Source: JAVVTQ01 sp036653595 (lineage in GTDB: Bacteria > Bacillota > Clostridia > Oscillospirales > Ruminococcaceae). From it: DNA of 64,000 bases. The notes below the pieces were generated by a model. That model was given only the letters and a program-made list of their open reading frames with translations. It had not been told where the DNA came from and did no database searches. The stretch is from NCBI GenBank assembly GCA_036653595.1, contig JAVVTQ010000004.1, positions 1 through 64,000 on the forward strand. Reading direction: 5' to 3'. Shown here in pieces: positions 9,511 to 17,783 of the stretch; within the stretch, counting starts at the first letter, position 1; each line of letters starts with the position of its first letter. A program made the position numbers and the translations under genes.

Positions 9511-10920
9511 ATGGAAAAGGAAAAAACATCGGCCGAGATGCTCGCTGAAAAGCTGCTGTCACAAAAGAAGAGCTGCTACAAGGAATTTGCACAGATGGTA
9601 AAGGACACCGCCGCAAACTATTGCAGGCAGTATATGGATTTTCTCGACGAGGGAAAGACAGAGCGCGAGTGCACTGCCGCCGCGGTCAAAAAGCTTGAAG
9701 AGAACGGTTTTGTGCCTTTTGCAAACGGAAAAAACTACAAGCCCGGCGACAGAATTTATTATGAAAACAGAAAAAAAAGCCTGATTGCAGCCGTCATAGG
9801 GAAAAAACCGCTTGAAAACGGCATGAACATAGCAGCTGCGCACATAGACAGCCCGCGCCTCGACCTAAAACCCAGCCCAATTTACGAAGCTGACGAAATT
9901 TGCTACTTCAAAACACATTATTACGGCGGCATAAAAAGATATCAGTGGGCGACAATTCCCCTCGCCGTCCACGGTGTTGTAATGCTCAAAAGCGGTGAGG
10001 CTGTCGAGCTGAAAGTCGGCGAAAAGGACGATGACCCGATATTCTGCATATCCGATATTCTCCCACACCTTTCGGCAAATGTTCAGGATTCGCGCACCTC
10101 GCGAGATGTGCTCAAGGGTGAGGAAATGAACGTGATATTGGGGACAAAGCCGATTGATGACAGCAGTATCAAGGATGCGGTCAAGCTCAACATAATGAAA
10201 CTGCTCAACGAGAGCTATGGTCTGACCGAGGATGACTTCATGTCGGCCGAAATAGAAATTGTGCCCGCTTTCAAAGCGCGCTACCTCGGCTTTGACAAAA
10301 GTCTCATAGCTGCCTACGGCCACGATGACAGAATATGTGCTTACACGGCGCTGACAGCCCTGATAGACTGCAAGCAGCCCGAAAGGACGGCGCTGTGCGT
10401 CCTCGCCGACAAGGAAGAGACGGGAAGCGACGGAAACACAGGCATGAACTCGTGCTTTTTGAGCAACTTTATCACAATGCTCAGCCGAGGCCAGGAGGCA
10501 ATGCCCGAGGCCGTGCTCATGAATTCTTTTTGTCTGTCCGCCGACGTCAACGCGGCATTTGACCCAAACTTCGCAGAGGTCATGGACAAGCGAAACTGCG
10601 GCTACCTGAACTACGGCCCCGTCGTAACAAAGTTTACAGGAGTGCGCGGCAAAGGCTCCACAAACGATGCCTCCGCAGAGACATTTGCGAGAACGCGCGC
10701 CATCCTCGATTCGCACAAGGTTCCATGGCAGTCCGGACTGCTCGGAAAGGTAGACGAGGGAGGCGGCGGTACCGTCGCAAAATACATATCGTATCTCGGC
10801 GTGGACGTGATAGATATCGGAGCGCCCCTGCTCTCAATGCACGCGCCCTACGAGGTGGCGAGCGTGCTCGACATAATGGCGCTAAACAAGGCTTTCATCG
10901 CGCTTTACGACGAGGAATAG
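9511..10920 (+). CDS. M18 family aminopeptidase
   Basis: A 469-residue zinc metallopeptidase of family M18 (aspartyl aminopeptidase/ApeA group), releasing N-terminal residues from peptides in the cytoplasm. Metal-binding segments are AAHIDSPRLD (His-x-Asp), ADKEETGSDG (the Glu-Glu dyad) and a late His in LLSMHAPYE. Its length is close to bacterial 'probable M18 aminopeptidase 1' proteins. GGAGG lies 8 nt before the ATG. It is the last gene of the DUF951-prfA-sua5-coaE run. Family is firm; preference for acidic residues is not proven. Confidence 0.93.
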   Translation: MEKEKTSAEMLAEKLLSQKKSCYKEFAQMVKDTAANYCRQYMDFLDEGKTERECTAAAVKKLEENGFVPFANGKNYKPGDRIYYENRKKSLIAAVIGKKPLENGMNIAAAHIDSPRLDLKPSPIYEADEICYFKTHYYGGIKRYQWATIPLAVHGVVMLKSGEAVELKVGEKDDDPIFCISDILPHLSANVQDSRTSRDVLKGEEMNVILGTKPIDDSSIKDAVKLNIMKLLNESYGLTEDDFMSAEIEIVPAFKARYLGFDKSLIAAYGHDDRICAYTALTALIDCKQPERTALCVLADKEETGSDGNTGMNSCFLSNFITMLSRGQEAMPEAVLMNSFCLSADVNAAFDPNFAEVMDKRNCGYLNYGPVVTKFTGVRGKGSTNDASAETFARTRAILDSHKVPWQSGLLGKVDEGGGGTVAKYISYLGVDVIDIGAPLLSMHAPYEVASVLDIMALNKAFIALYDEE

Positions 10921-11276
10921 CTGTGTCTGTCAGGACATAAAACAAAAAATGCGCTAAAAGAAATAACTGCAAAAATGTGCGGCGCGACAGCTTTTGCATG
11001 GAAGCCGCATAGAATTAATGTGAGGCATATAAACGCCGGGAGTATTTTTTTGACAGATGCTCGAAGCCTTTTAAAAAAACGGCAAAATACAGTGAATTGT
11101 GAAACCCAGAGCCTAGGCGATTTCAAAAATCAATTTTACGTGGTATACTGGCATCAGAAGCGCGACTATTAAAGAAATAGCAATTGCAGTACAACTGTGC
11201 GGGACAGCGAGCGTATATTTATATGCTGCAAAAGTCACCGTGTGGAATATGACCTAACATATAAAGGAGTAGTATT
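10921..11276. other. Intergenic region with one weak promoter candidate
   Basis: A 356-nt gap between the aminopeptidase and the zinc-ribbon gene. I see no credible gene. An extended -10 (TGG then TATACT, 11144-11149) with a poor -35 17 nt upstream (11121-11126) could drive the downstream gene, leaving a leader of about 120 nt. No riboswitch consensus was recognised. Confidence 0.4.
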
Positions 11277-11978
11277 ATGAAAAAAGGCAAAATCGGAATC
11301 TATCCATGGTTTTACGCCGCTCTAGCATTTATTGCGTGCATGTTCAATCAAGCGCTTGTTGTTGCGGTGATTGTGCTTTTTGCGGCAGCATTTGAAAAGG
11401 ACGATTGGCTGAACAGACAGGACTTCCAGGCGCTGGGACTTGTACTTGTCTACAACGCTGTCAAGTATATTTGGGATTTGGCAGCTGGCTTTCTAATGCT
11501 TGTCCTAAAGCACAGAGAGAGTTTTTTGACCGTCCTGTCATGGATGACAACGCTTATTTTTCCGGCAATTCTTGTCTCGCTCTCGGCGCTGGGACTTTTT
11601 AGGGTTCTCAAAGGCAGCGAAGCTCAAATTCCGGGGATTTCCATTATTGTGCTAAAGGCCTATGGCTTTGTCGCCCAAAAACCAACATATGCACAAGCAC
11701 AGCAGCCCCAGTATAATCAACAGCCCCAATACCAACACGCGCCAAATCAACCGAGCTATGGCGTTTCTCCGTCGGAAGATTATCACCAAACACAGGCTGA
11801 GCAAGCCGCGCCCAAGCCTTTTGTGCAGCCCCAATACCCACAGACCTCTAAGCCTGCGGCCAACGCCACAAAAGAAGCGGATGACAAAGATACAAAGGAC
11901 ATTGTATGCCCGAAATGCGGCAGGGTTCAGCTTCCCGGCGCTGCTTTCTGCCATTTTTGCGGGACGAAAATCAATTGA
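11277..11978 (+). CDS. Membrane protein with C-terminal zinc ribbon
   Basis: A 233-residue protein I cannot assign to a named family. Three to four hydrophobic segments occupy about residues 8-125. A low-complexity Gln/Pro/Tyr-rich linker (about 138-195) follows, then a zinc ribbon at 211-233 with Cys 211, 214, 225 and 228 (CPKCG...CHFCG). Such zinc-ribbon 'double-Cys' tails are common on Clostridia membrane proteins of unknown role and suggest protein-protein contact on the cytoplasmic side. AAAGGAG is 8 nt before the ATG. A strong terminator follows at 11996-12029, so it appears monocistronic. Confidence 0.75.
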   Translation: MKKGKIGIYPWFYAALAFIACMFNQALVVAVIVLFAAAFEKDDWLNRQDFQALGLVLVYNAVKYIWDLAAGFLMLVLKHRESFLTVLSWMTTLIFPAILVSLSALGLFRVLKGSEAQIPGISIIVLKAYGFVAQKPTYAQAQQPQYNQQPQYQHAPNQPSYGVSPSEDYHQTQAEQAAPKPFVQPQYPQTSKPAANATKEADDKDTKDIVCPKCGRVQLPGAAFCHFCGTKIN

Positions 11979-11995
11979 TTTAAATTTAGAAAATT

Positions 11996-12029
11996 CACAA
12001 AAGCCGGGCCTAAACTGCTCGGCTTTTGT
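11996..12029 (+). terminator. Intrinsic terminator after the zinc-ribbon gene
   Basis: ACAAAAGCCG (11996-12005) pairs exactly with CGGCTTTTGT (12020-12029), giving a stem whose 3' side carries the T-run. Confidence 0.75.
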
Positions 12030-12078
12030 GGTAAATGCGATGCTGCAATAAAGACACAAATGCGTTGGAGGAAGAAAA

Positions 12079-13389
12079 ATGAACAGCACTGACATCACAA
12101 AATTTCTCGTTGAAAATGAGATACACTCCTCTTGTTTTGACTTTGACGAGGAGCTGAAAAAATTTCTTGAGGACATGGACATGGGCCTCGCCAAAAAAGG
12201 CGGCGGGAGCATGCTGATGATACCGACATATATTTCCGTTGAAAAAACCGTTCCACTCAATGAGCGCATTATCGTTATCGATGCCGGCGGCACAAATTTC
12301 AGAGTCGCTGTCTTGATGTTTGATAGCTGCAAAAAGCCTCAGATTGAGTACTTTGAGAATTATGCGATGCCGGGGACAGATTCGGTGATTACAGTAGAGG
12401 AATTCTTCGACAAGGTCGCTTCATATATACTTCCCGTAGCCGACCGCAGCGACAAAATTGGCTTTTGCTTTTCATATGCCGTCGACATGATGCCGAACAA
12501 AGACGGGAAAATCGTTCGATTTTGCAAGGAAGTCGAGATAAAAAATGCTGTGGGTGCAAAGGTGTGCGAGGGTGTGGCCGCCGCGCTTGCCAGGGCCGGA
12601 GTAACCAAAAAGAAAAAATTTGTGCTTATAAACGACACCGTGGCGACACTTCTTGGCGGGTTTGCCAATGAGAACAGCGTTGACTACAGCGCATTTATAG
12701 GTTTTATTTTGGGCACAGGCATAAACGCCTGTTACCCCGAGCGCGCCGAACGAATAAAGACATTCGACCGCGCAGACTACAAAAAAGACAACATGATAAT
12801 CAACACGGAGTGCGGCTCTTACAATAAAGTGAAACGCGGGCCGTCAGATATCGAACTTGACAAAAAATCCTCGCAGCCGGGCACAACAATATTTGAGAAG
12901 ATGCTCAGCGGAGTGTATCTCGGGAAACTCATGTGCCTTTCGGCGAAGCTCGCGGCCGCAAACGGCTTTTTCTCAGAGAGCTTTTCCGAGCGACTGTCGG
13001 CAATAGAGCAGTTTTCTCTAAAGGATATAGACATGTATTGTGCGGGAAAGACGGACAATGCTGTTTTTGAGCTTTGCCGCGGTGACAGCAAAAGCGAAGA
13101 CGGAGCGATGCTGCGAGTGATAATCGAGGCTGTGTATGATCGCGCGGCCAAGTTTGCAATCTGCGCGCTGTTGGCGCTCGCCTTGAAAACAGGTGAGGGC
13201 AAAACGCCAAACAGACCGATTTGCGTGTGCGCCGACGGTTCCACTATACATAAATCGGCAATTCTAAAGGGACGCATAAACGCCTACAACGACGAATACG
13301 CCAAAGGAAAATACGGCGTATACATGGATATTGTCAAGGTCGAAAACAGCGTGCTCATCGGCACTGCTGTGGCGGGGCTAAACAACTGA
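12079..13389 (+). CDS. Hexokinase (eukaryotic-type actin-fold sugar kinase)
   Basis: A 436-residue kinase with the complete motif set of the eukaryotic hexokinase family, not the ROK or Glk bacterial glucokinases: phosphate-1 IDAGGTNFRVAV near residue 75, the sugar-binding stretch GFCFSYAVDM, LINDTVATLLGGF (catalytic Asp in NDT), GTGINACY, an NTECG motif where the family has N-x-E-W-G, and an adenosine motif ADGST followed by a Lys near the C-terminus. It phosphorylates hexoses with ATP in the cytoplasm, presumably glucose. GGAGG is 7 nt before the ATG. An ABC exporter pair starts 15 nt downstream. The sugar is inferred. Confidence 0.88.
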   Translation: MNSTDITKFLVENEIHSSCFDFDEELKKFLEDMDMGLAKKGGGSMLMIPTYISVEKTVPLNERIIVIDAGGTNFRVAVLMFDSCKKPQIEYFENYAMPGTDSVITVEEFFDKVASYILPVADRSDKIGFCFSYAVDMMPNKDGKIVRFCKEVEIKNAVGAKVCEGVAAALARAGVTKKKKFVLINDTVATLLGGFANENSVDYSAFIGFILGTGINACYPERAERIKTFDRADYKKDNMIINTECGSYNKVKRGPSDIELDKKSSQPGTTIFEKMLSGVYLGKLMCLSAKLAAANGFFSESFSERLSAIEQFSLKDIDMYCAGKTDNAVFELCRGDSKSEDGAMLRVIIEAVYDRAAKFAICALLALALKTGEGKTPNRPICVCADGSTIHKSAILKGRINAYNDEYAKGKYGVYMDIVKVENSVLIGTAVAGLNN

Positions 13390-13404
13390 GAGAGTGGAAA
13401 AATA

Positions 13405-14118
13405 ATGATTGACATACAGCATGTGACAAAGAAATACGGCAAGACTGTCGCAAACAACGACATAAGCTTTTCTGTCGGCGACGGAGAAATAGCCGTTCTT
13501 ATCGGCCCAAACGGCGCGGGAAAATCAACGCTTATCAAGTGCATAGTCGGGCTTTTGCGCTTCAAAGGCTCAATTGAGATAGATGGATTTGAGAACAAGT
13601 CGCTTGAGGCAAAAAAACTTCTCGGGTATGTCCCCGAAATGCCGGCAATATACGACCTGCTGACCGTATCAGAGCATATTGACTTTATCAGGCGCGCATA
13701 CCGCATGGACGACGACGGCTTTGGCCGCCAAATTCTGGAGAGACTTGAGCTTTGGGACAAAAAGGACAAGCTGGGCAAAGAGCTGTCAAAGGGAATGCAG
13801 CAAAAGCTGTCAATTGCGTGCACACTTGTGCACAGGCCAAAAATTGTTATTTTTGACGAGCCTATGGTAGGGCTTGACCCGCATGCCATAAAGGAGCTCA
13901 AAAGCATGTTTGTGGAGATGCGCGATGCGGGCTGTACTGTTTTGATAAGTACACATATGCTCGACAGCGTCGAGGACTATTGGGATGTGGCCAACATCAT
14001 GATGAACGGCAGCTTTAAGGCGATTAAAACAAACCGCCCGGACGATACACACCAACAGTCTCTCGAGCAGTTGTTTTTTGAAATTACGGAAAATAACGGT
14101 GCGGAGGTAACAAAGTGA
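13405..14118 (+). CDS. ABC transporter ATP-binding protein
   Basis: A 237-residue ABC ATPase. Walker A is GPNGAGKST near residue 36, the signature is in GKELSKGMQQKLSIAC (a SKGMQQ variant of LSGGQ), Walker B is VIFDEPMVGLDP and the switch His is in STHMLDS. The SKGMQQ signature and short length fit the ABC-2/exporter subclass rather than nutrient uptake. It starts 15 nt after the hexokinase gene and overlaps the permease by 4 nt (GTGA), so ATPase and permease are translationally coupled. Confidence 0.93.
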   Translation: MIDIQHVTKKYGKTVANNDISFSVGDGEIAVLIGPNGAGKSTLIKCIVGLLRFKGSIEIDGFENKSLEAKKLLGYVPEMPAIYDLLTVSEHIDFIRRAYRMDDDGFGRQILERLELWDKKDKLGKELSKGMQQKLSIACTLVHRPKIVIFDEPMVGLDPHAIKELKSMFVEMRDAGCTVLISTHMLDSVEDYWDVANIMMNGSFKAIKTNRPDDTHQQSLEQLFFEITENNGAEVTK

Positions 14119-15692
14119 GCGCGCTTTCCTACCTCTGGCTGACAAAAATGAAAAACAGGATAAAAAGTTTTTTTAAAAGCCCTGCAAAGTTGATTTACAT
14201 AATCGTTCTGCTTGTGCTGGTGCTTTTCACTGTTTTTTCCCAAAACAGCATGAAAACCGAAAATGTCAGTGCAATGCGCGACCCAAACGAGCTTTATGCT
14301 GGCGCTTTTGCTTTGTTTACACTCATTTTTGCGATGGTTGCGAGGGGCGGCTTCGACAATGGCGGCGGTTTTTTTTCGATGGCAGATATCAATTTGGTTT
14401 TCGTCTCGCCGCTCAACAAAACAAAGGTCCTGTTCTATGGTCTGTTTCAGCAGCTGGGAAGCTCTTTGCTCATGGGCTTTTTTCTGCTGTTTCAGTATTC
14501 TTGGATGCACGGCGTATATGGGATAAGCATAGTGCAGCTGCTCGCCATATTGTTGTGCTATAGTTTGACCTTGTTTTGCGCACAGCTGACGGCGATGGTC
14601 ATATATGCATTTACAAGCTTCAGCGACAAGAGACAGCGCATTGTGAAAACATGCTTTTACGGCATTCTGATTGCATATGCCGCTGTTCTCGGCTATTTCT
14701 TGTTGTCCGGGGGCAATTCAACGCTTGAAACGGCTGTCGCCACAATAAACTCAATAGGTTTCAGAGCTTTTCCTGTGTCGGGATGGATAACATCGCTGCT
14801 CGCCGGCATCATTGGCGGCGGTGTTTCGCAGATGATTTTCGGCTTTGCTATCTGTGTTATCTATGTCGGCACATTAATCGCCGTCATGATAGTTTCCGAC
14901 AAGGATTATTACGAGGACGTTCTTAAAACCGCCGAAATTTCGCAAAACGCTGTCACAGCGGCAAAAGAGGGCAGGGTGGGTGAAAGTGTTCCCAAGAACA
15001 TCAAAATCGGAAAAATCGGCATCGACAGAGGATTTGGCGCGGATGCAGTGTATTACAAGCACCTTATTGAAAACAGACGCTCTCGCGTTTTTTTGCTCAA
15101 TGCGCAGTCGATGATTTTTGCGGCGGCAGCAATTCTGTTTTCGATTTTCACAAAGGAGGGCGGCTTGGCCGGAGTATTTGTTTTCTCGGTCTATATGCAG
15201 ATTTTTCTTGTTGCGCTTGGCAGAATGACAAAGGAGATGACAAAGCCATTTATCTATCTCATGCCGGAGCCTCCCTTTGTAAAGCTATTGCAGTCAATGC
15301 GCGAGGCGGTGAGCGGTTATTTTGTCGAAGCGCTTGTTGTTTTTGTCCCGGTTGGGATAATTTTGCAGCTCTCGGTATTGGAAACGGCACTTTGCGTCTT
15401 GGCTAGAGTTACTTTTTCGTTTCTTTTCACAGCGGGAAATCTCGTTGTGGAGCGTGTGTTTGGAACGCTTACTGTTCGCTCGCTTATGTTTATGTTCTAT
15501 TTTCTCACACTTATACTCATGACCTTGCCGGGAATTGTGCTCGCAGTGGTGACTGTGAATTTTGGTCTGCTTCCGCTTTCTGAAAACGCCGCTGTCATGC
15601 TGTCACTTATAGTTTGCAATATACCCGTGTCGCTTTTTACGCTGTTTCTTTGCAGAAATATCCTTGAATACCCTGAGCTTAACAATAAATAG
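14115..15692 (+). CDS. Putative ABC exporter permease
   Basis: A 525-residue integral membrane protein with many hydrophobic segments and few other features. It resembles the 'putative ABC exporter' permease family (PF16962-like) that pairs with a single ATPase gene directly upstream, as here. The start is GTG in the 4-nt overlap with the ATPase. The cargo is unknown; nearby genes do not point to a peptide or drug. A bidirectional terminator follows at 15744-15797. Confidence 0.75.
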   Translation: MSALSYLWLTKMKNRIKSFFKSPAKLIYIIVLLVLVLFTVFSQNSMKTENVSAMRDPNELYAGAFALFTLIFAMVARGGFDNGGGFFSMADINLVFVSPLNKTKVLFYGLFQQLGSSLLMGFFLLFQYSWMHGVYGISIVQLLAILLCYSLTLFCAQLTAMVIYAFTSFSDKRQRIVKTCFYGILIAYAAVLGYFLLSGGNSTLETAVATINSIGFRAFPVSGWITSLLAGIIGGGVSQMIFGFAICVIYVGTLIAVMIVSDKDYYEDVLKTAEISQNAVTAAKEGRVGESVPKNIKIGKIGIDRGFGADAVYYKHLIENRRSRVFLLNAQSMIFAAAAILFSIFTKEGGLAGVFVFSVYMQIFLVALGRMTKEMTKPFIYLMPEPPFVKLLQSMREAVSGYFVEALVVFVPVGIILQLSVLETALCVLARVTFSFLFTAGNLVVERVFGTLTVRSLMFMFYFLTLILMTLPGIVLAVVTVNFGLLPLSENAAVMLSLIVCNIPVSLFTLFLCRNILEYPELNNK

Positions 15693-15743
15693 AGAGTCTT
15701 TGTCATCACGGATTTCTCAATTATGACGCAAAATCGATACATT

Positions 15744-15797
15744 AAAAAGAGGCAAAGTCTTCACCCTGTCGGGGAGAAGCTCGGCCTCTTTTTTTGT
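15744..15797. terminator. Bidirectional terminator between ABC exporter and katA
   Basis: AAAAAGAGGC (15744-15753) pairs with GCCTCTTTTT (15784-15793); an inner CTTC/GAAG stem extends it. T-runs are present on both strands, so it can end the exporter operon and the converging catalase gene. Confidence 0.75.
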
Positions 15798-15812
15798 TGC
15801 GGCTTCGCCGCG
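15797..15812. repeat. 16-bp intergenic repeat, copy 1
   Basis: TTGCGGCTTCGCCGCG, identical to 22315-22330. It forms a small hairpin. It may belong to a dispersed intergenic element; only two copies are in the window. Confidence 0.5.
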
Positions 15813-15856
15813 CTTGTCAATTTATAAACATATTTGCCTTGTCAGAAGGGACCCCA

Positions 15857-17356
15857 TTACATGGTTGCGGCGCAGAGCTCTGCATGTGTCATCCCGGAAA
15901 GCTCGACAACGCGCGCGAGATTCAGCTTGAGCGCCTCGGCAATTCTCGTGCCGTACTGCACATCTGCGAGATAGCAGTGAGCGGCGTGACGATATTTGAT
16001 ATTCTCCGTGACAGACGCTATATCGGCGGCTGTGTTTGAAATTAGCAGAGCTTTTTTGTCCTCGCTCAAAAGCCTCCAGAGATTTCCCGGCTGGTAGAAT
16101 GGGTTGTCGTCTATGTCCGTGCGCGGGTCATAGTGGTCCATATCTCCGACAAGCTTGAGAGGCGGCTCGCTATAGCAGCTCTGCTGTGCCCACTCGCCGT
16201 AGCTGTTTGGCTCGTAGCCCTTTGCTGAGCCGTAGTTGCCGTCAACACGCATCATGCCGTCGCGGTGATAGCCGTGAACCTCGCTCTTCGCCATGTTGAC
16301 GGGAATTTGATCGTGGTTGACGCCTAGTCTGTATCGCTGCGCGTCCCCGTACGAGAAAAGTCTTCCCTGAAGCAGCTTGTCGGGCGAAAGGCCTATGCCC
16401 GGGACAAGGTGCGAGGGGTTAAAGGCGGCCTGCTCGACCTCTGCAAAGTAATTGTCCGGGTTGCGGTTCAACTCCATCACGCCGACTTCTATGAGCGGAA
16501 ATTCCTTTTGGCTCCATGTCTTTGTGATGTCAAATGGATTCTCCTTGTAGTGCGCTGCCTGCTCTTCGGTCATAATCTGGAAGTACATCGTCCAACGCGG
16601 AAAGTCCTTGTGCTCAATCGCTTCATATAGGTCGCGCTGATGGCTTTCACGGTCCTTTGCGACGATGGCGGCGGCCTCCGCATTGGACAAATTCTTTATA
16701 CCCTGCTGTGTTTTCAGATGGAATTTTACCCAAACGCGCTTGTTTTCTGAATTGTAAAGGCTGAAAGTGTGGCTGCCAAAGCCGTGCATATGTCTGTAGG
16801 AGGCGGGGATTCCGCGGTCAGACATGACGATTGTTATCTGATGAAGCGCCTCGGGGATAAGCGTCCAAAAATCCCAGTTGTTTTGGGCGGACCGCATATT
16901 TGTGCGCGGGTCGCGCTTGACTGCGTGGTTCAAATCCGGAAACTTGAGCGCGTCGCGGATAAAGAACACAGGGGTATTGTTTCCGACAAGATCCCAGTTG
17001 CCCTCCTCGGTGTAGAATTTCATAGCAAATCCGCGGATGTCGCGCTCTGCGTCAGCAGCTCCGCGCTCTCCGGCAACAGTGGAAAAACGTGTGAACATAG
17101 GGGTTTGCTTGCCCTTTTCAAACACTTTGGCTTTAGTGTACATCGAGACATCATGCGTGCAGACAAATGTACCGAAAGCGCCGCTTCCCTTAGCGTGCAT
17201 TCTGCGCTCCGGGATGACCTCGCGGTCAAAATGTGCGAGCTTTTCCATCAGCCATAAATCCTGCATCGCGACAGGGCCGCGCTGCCCGGAGGTGAGGGAA
17301 TTTTGGTTGTCGGACACGGGAGATCCTGTTTCATTGGTGAGCTTCTTTATTTCCAT
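15857..17356 (-). CDS. katA: Monofunctional haem catalase
   Basis: A 499-residue clade-3-sized catalase converting H2O2 to water and oxygen in the cytoplasm. The distal His lies in ERRMHAKGSG, the distal Asn in DLVGNNTPVFF, and the proximal haem-ligand Tyr in RLFSYGDAQRYRLG. There is no signal peptide and the C-terminus is short, as in small-subunit catalases. AAAGGAG is 9 nt before the ATG. Its minus-strand promoter overlaps a perfect 20-bp palindrome (17391-17410), so peroxide- or iron-responsive repression is likely. A catalase in a probably strict anaerobe points to an oxidative-defence role, possibly acquired by transfer. Confidence 0.97.
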   Translation of the reverse strand: MEIKKLTNETGSPVSDNQNSLTSGQRGPVAMQDLWLMEKLAHFDREVIPERRMHAKGSGAFGTFVCTHDVSMYTKAKVFEKGKQTPMFTRFSTVAGERGAADAERDIRGFAMKFYTEEGNWDLVGNNTPVFFIRDALKFPDLNHAVKRDPRTNMRSAQNNWDFWTLIPEALHQITIVMSDRGIPASYRHMHGFGSHTFSLYNSENKRVWVKFHLKTQQGIKNLSNAEAAAIVAKDRESHQRDLYEAIEHKDFPRWTMYFQIMTEEQAAHYKENPFDITKTWSQKEFPLIEVGVMELNRNPDNYFAEVEQAAFNPSHLVPGIGLSPDKLLQGRLFSYGDAQRYRLGVNHDQIPVNMAKSEVHGYHRDGMMRVDGNYGSAKGYEPNSYGEWAQQSCYSEPPLKLVGDMDHYDPRTDIDDNPFYQPGNLWRLLSEDKKALLISNTAADIASVTENIKYRHAAHCYLADVQYGTRIAEALKLNLARVVELSGMTHAELCAATM

Positions 17357-17390
17357 TTGAAATACTCCTTTTAATAGTGATAATGATAAT

Positions 17391-17410
17391 TAATATCATT
17401 AATGATATTA
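17391..17410. promoter_or_regulatory. Perfect 20-bp palindromic operator at katA (PerR/Fur-like)
   Basis: TAATATCATTAATGATATTA is an exact 20-bp palindrome. Adjacent TGATAATGATAAT (about 17378-17390) adds Fur/PerR-box character. It overlaps the minus-strand -10 of katA, the expected place for a repressor. The regulator is inferred; no perR/fur gene is in the window. Confidence 0.65.
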
Positions 17411-17435
17411 TAATGCCGCTTTTGCAGAAATGCAA
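17407..17435 (-). promoter_or_regulatory. katA promoter
   Basis: On the minus strand, TTGCAT (17430-17435), 17-nt spacer, TATAAT (17407-17412), about 50 nt before the katA ATG. The -10 overlaps the palindrome. Confidence 0.6.
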
Positions 17436-17691
17436 TGATTTTGGAAAATATTTCTTTTGTAGTCTATGCAGACCTGAGGTTTATGATAATTATGGCACAA
17501 ATGGGCGCATGGGTGCAGATAATAAAGGAAAAATATGGCTGATAAAGGCAGCGCTGCACTTACATGAGAGAATCTAATGTGCGGCTCCCATGAGCGCAGG
17601 CGCAAAAAGCAGAGACGGTGACCATTTGAAAAGAAAAGCTTTTCAAGACAAAATAAAGCGATATTTTGCATAAAATGACAACCAAAATAAC

Positions 17692-17720
17692 TTGTAGTGG
17701 GGCTGCGAAAGTGATATTAT
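17692..17720 (+). promoter_or_regulatory. RND pump promoter
   Basis: TTGTAG (17692-17697), 17-nt spacer, TATTAT (17715-17720). The TetR-type operator begins 11 nt downstream, overlapping the expected transcription start. Confidence 0.55.
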
Positions 17721-17731
17721 ACCACAGTAAA

Positions 17732-17751
17732 CCGACTGACCGGTCGGTCGG
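17732..17751. promoter_or_regulatory. TetR-type operator upstream of the RND pump
   Basis: CCGACTGACCGGTCGGTCGG is a 20-bp palindrome with a single mismatched pair, centred on GACCGGTC. This resembles operators of efflux-linked TetR regulators. It lies between the promoter and the RND start, and the TetR gene is the next gene in the operon, so autoregulation is likely. Confidence 0.7.
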
Positions 17752-17783
17752 AAAAATATTTTGTCATTTGAGCGGAGAATATT

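Larger units (their letters stand above)
17357..17783. other. Divergent intergenic region between katA and the RND pump
   Basis: A 427-nt gap holding the katA promoter and operator at the left and the RND promoter and TetR operator at the right. Between them (17440-17690) I see only one perfect 8-nt inverted repeat, TTGAAAAG (17626-17633) with CTTTTCAA (17639-17646), and no credible gene. Confidence 0.6.

Noticed and set aside
9865..10716. A 283-codon minus-strand frame inside the M18 aminopeptidase
   Set aside because: Shadow of a conserved gene; Cys/His-rich composition comes from codon complementarity.
17377..17577. A 66-codon frame in the katA-RND gap
   Set aside because: It covers the katA operator and promoter, and its sequence shows no family or signal.
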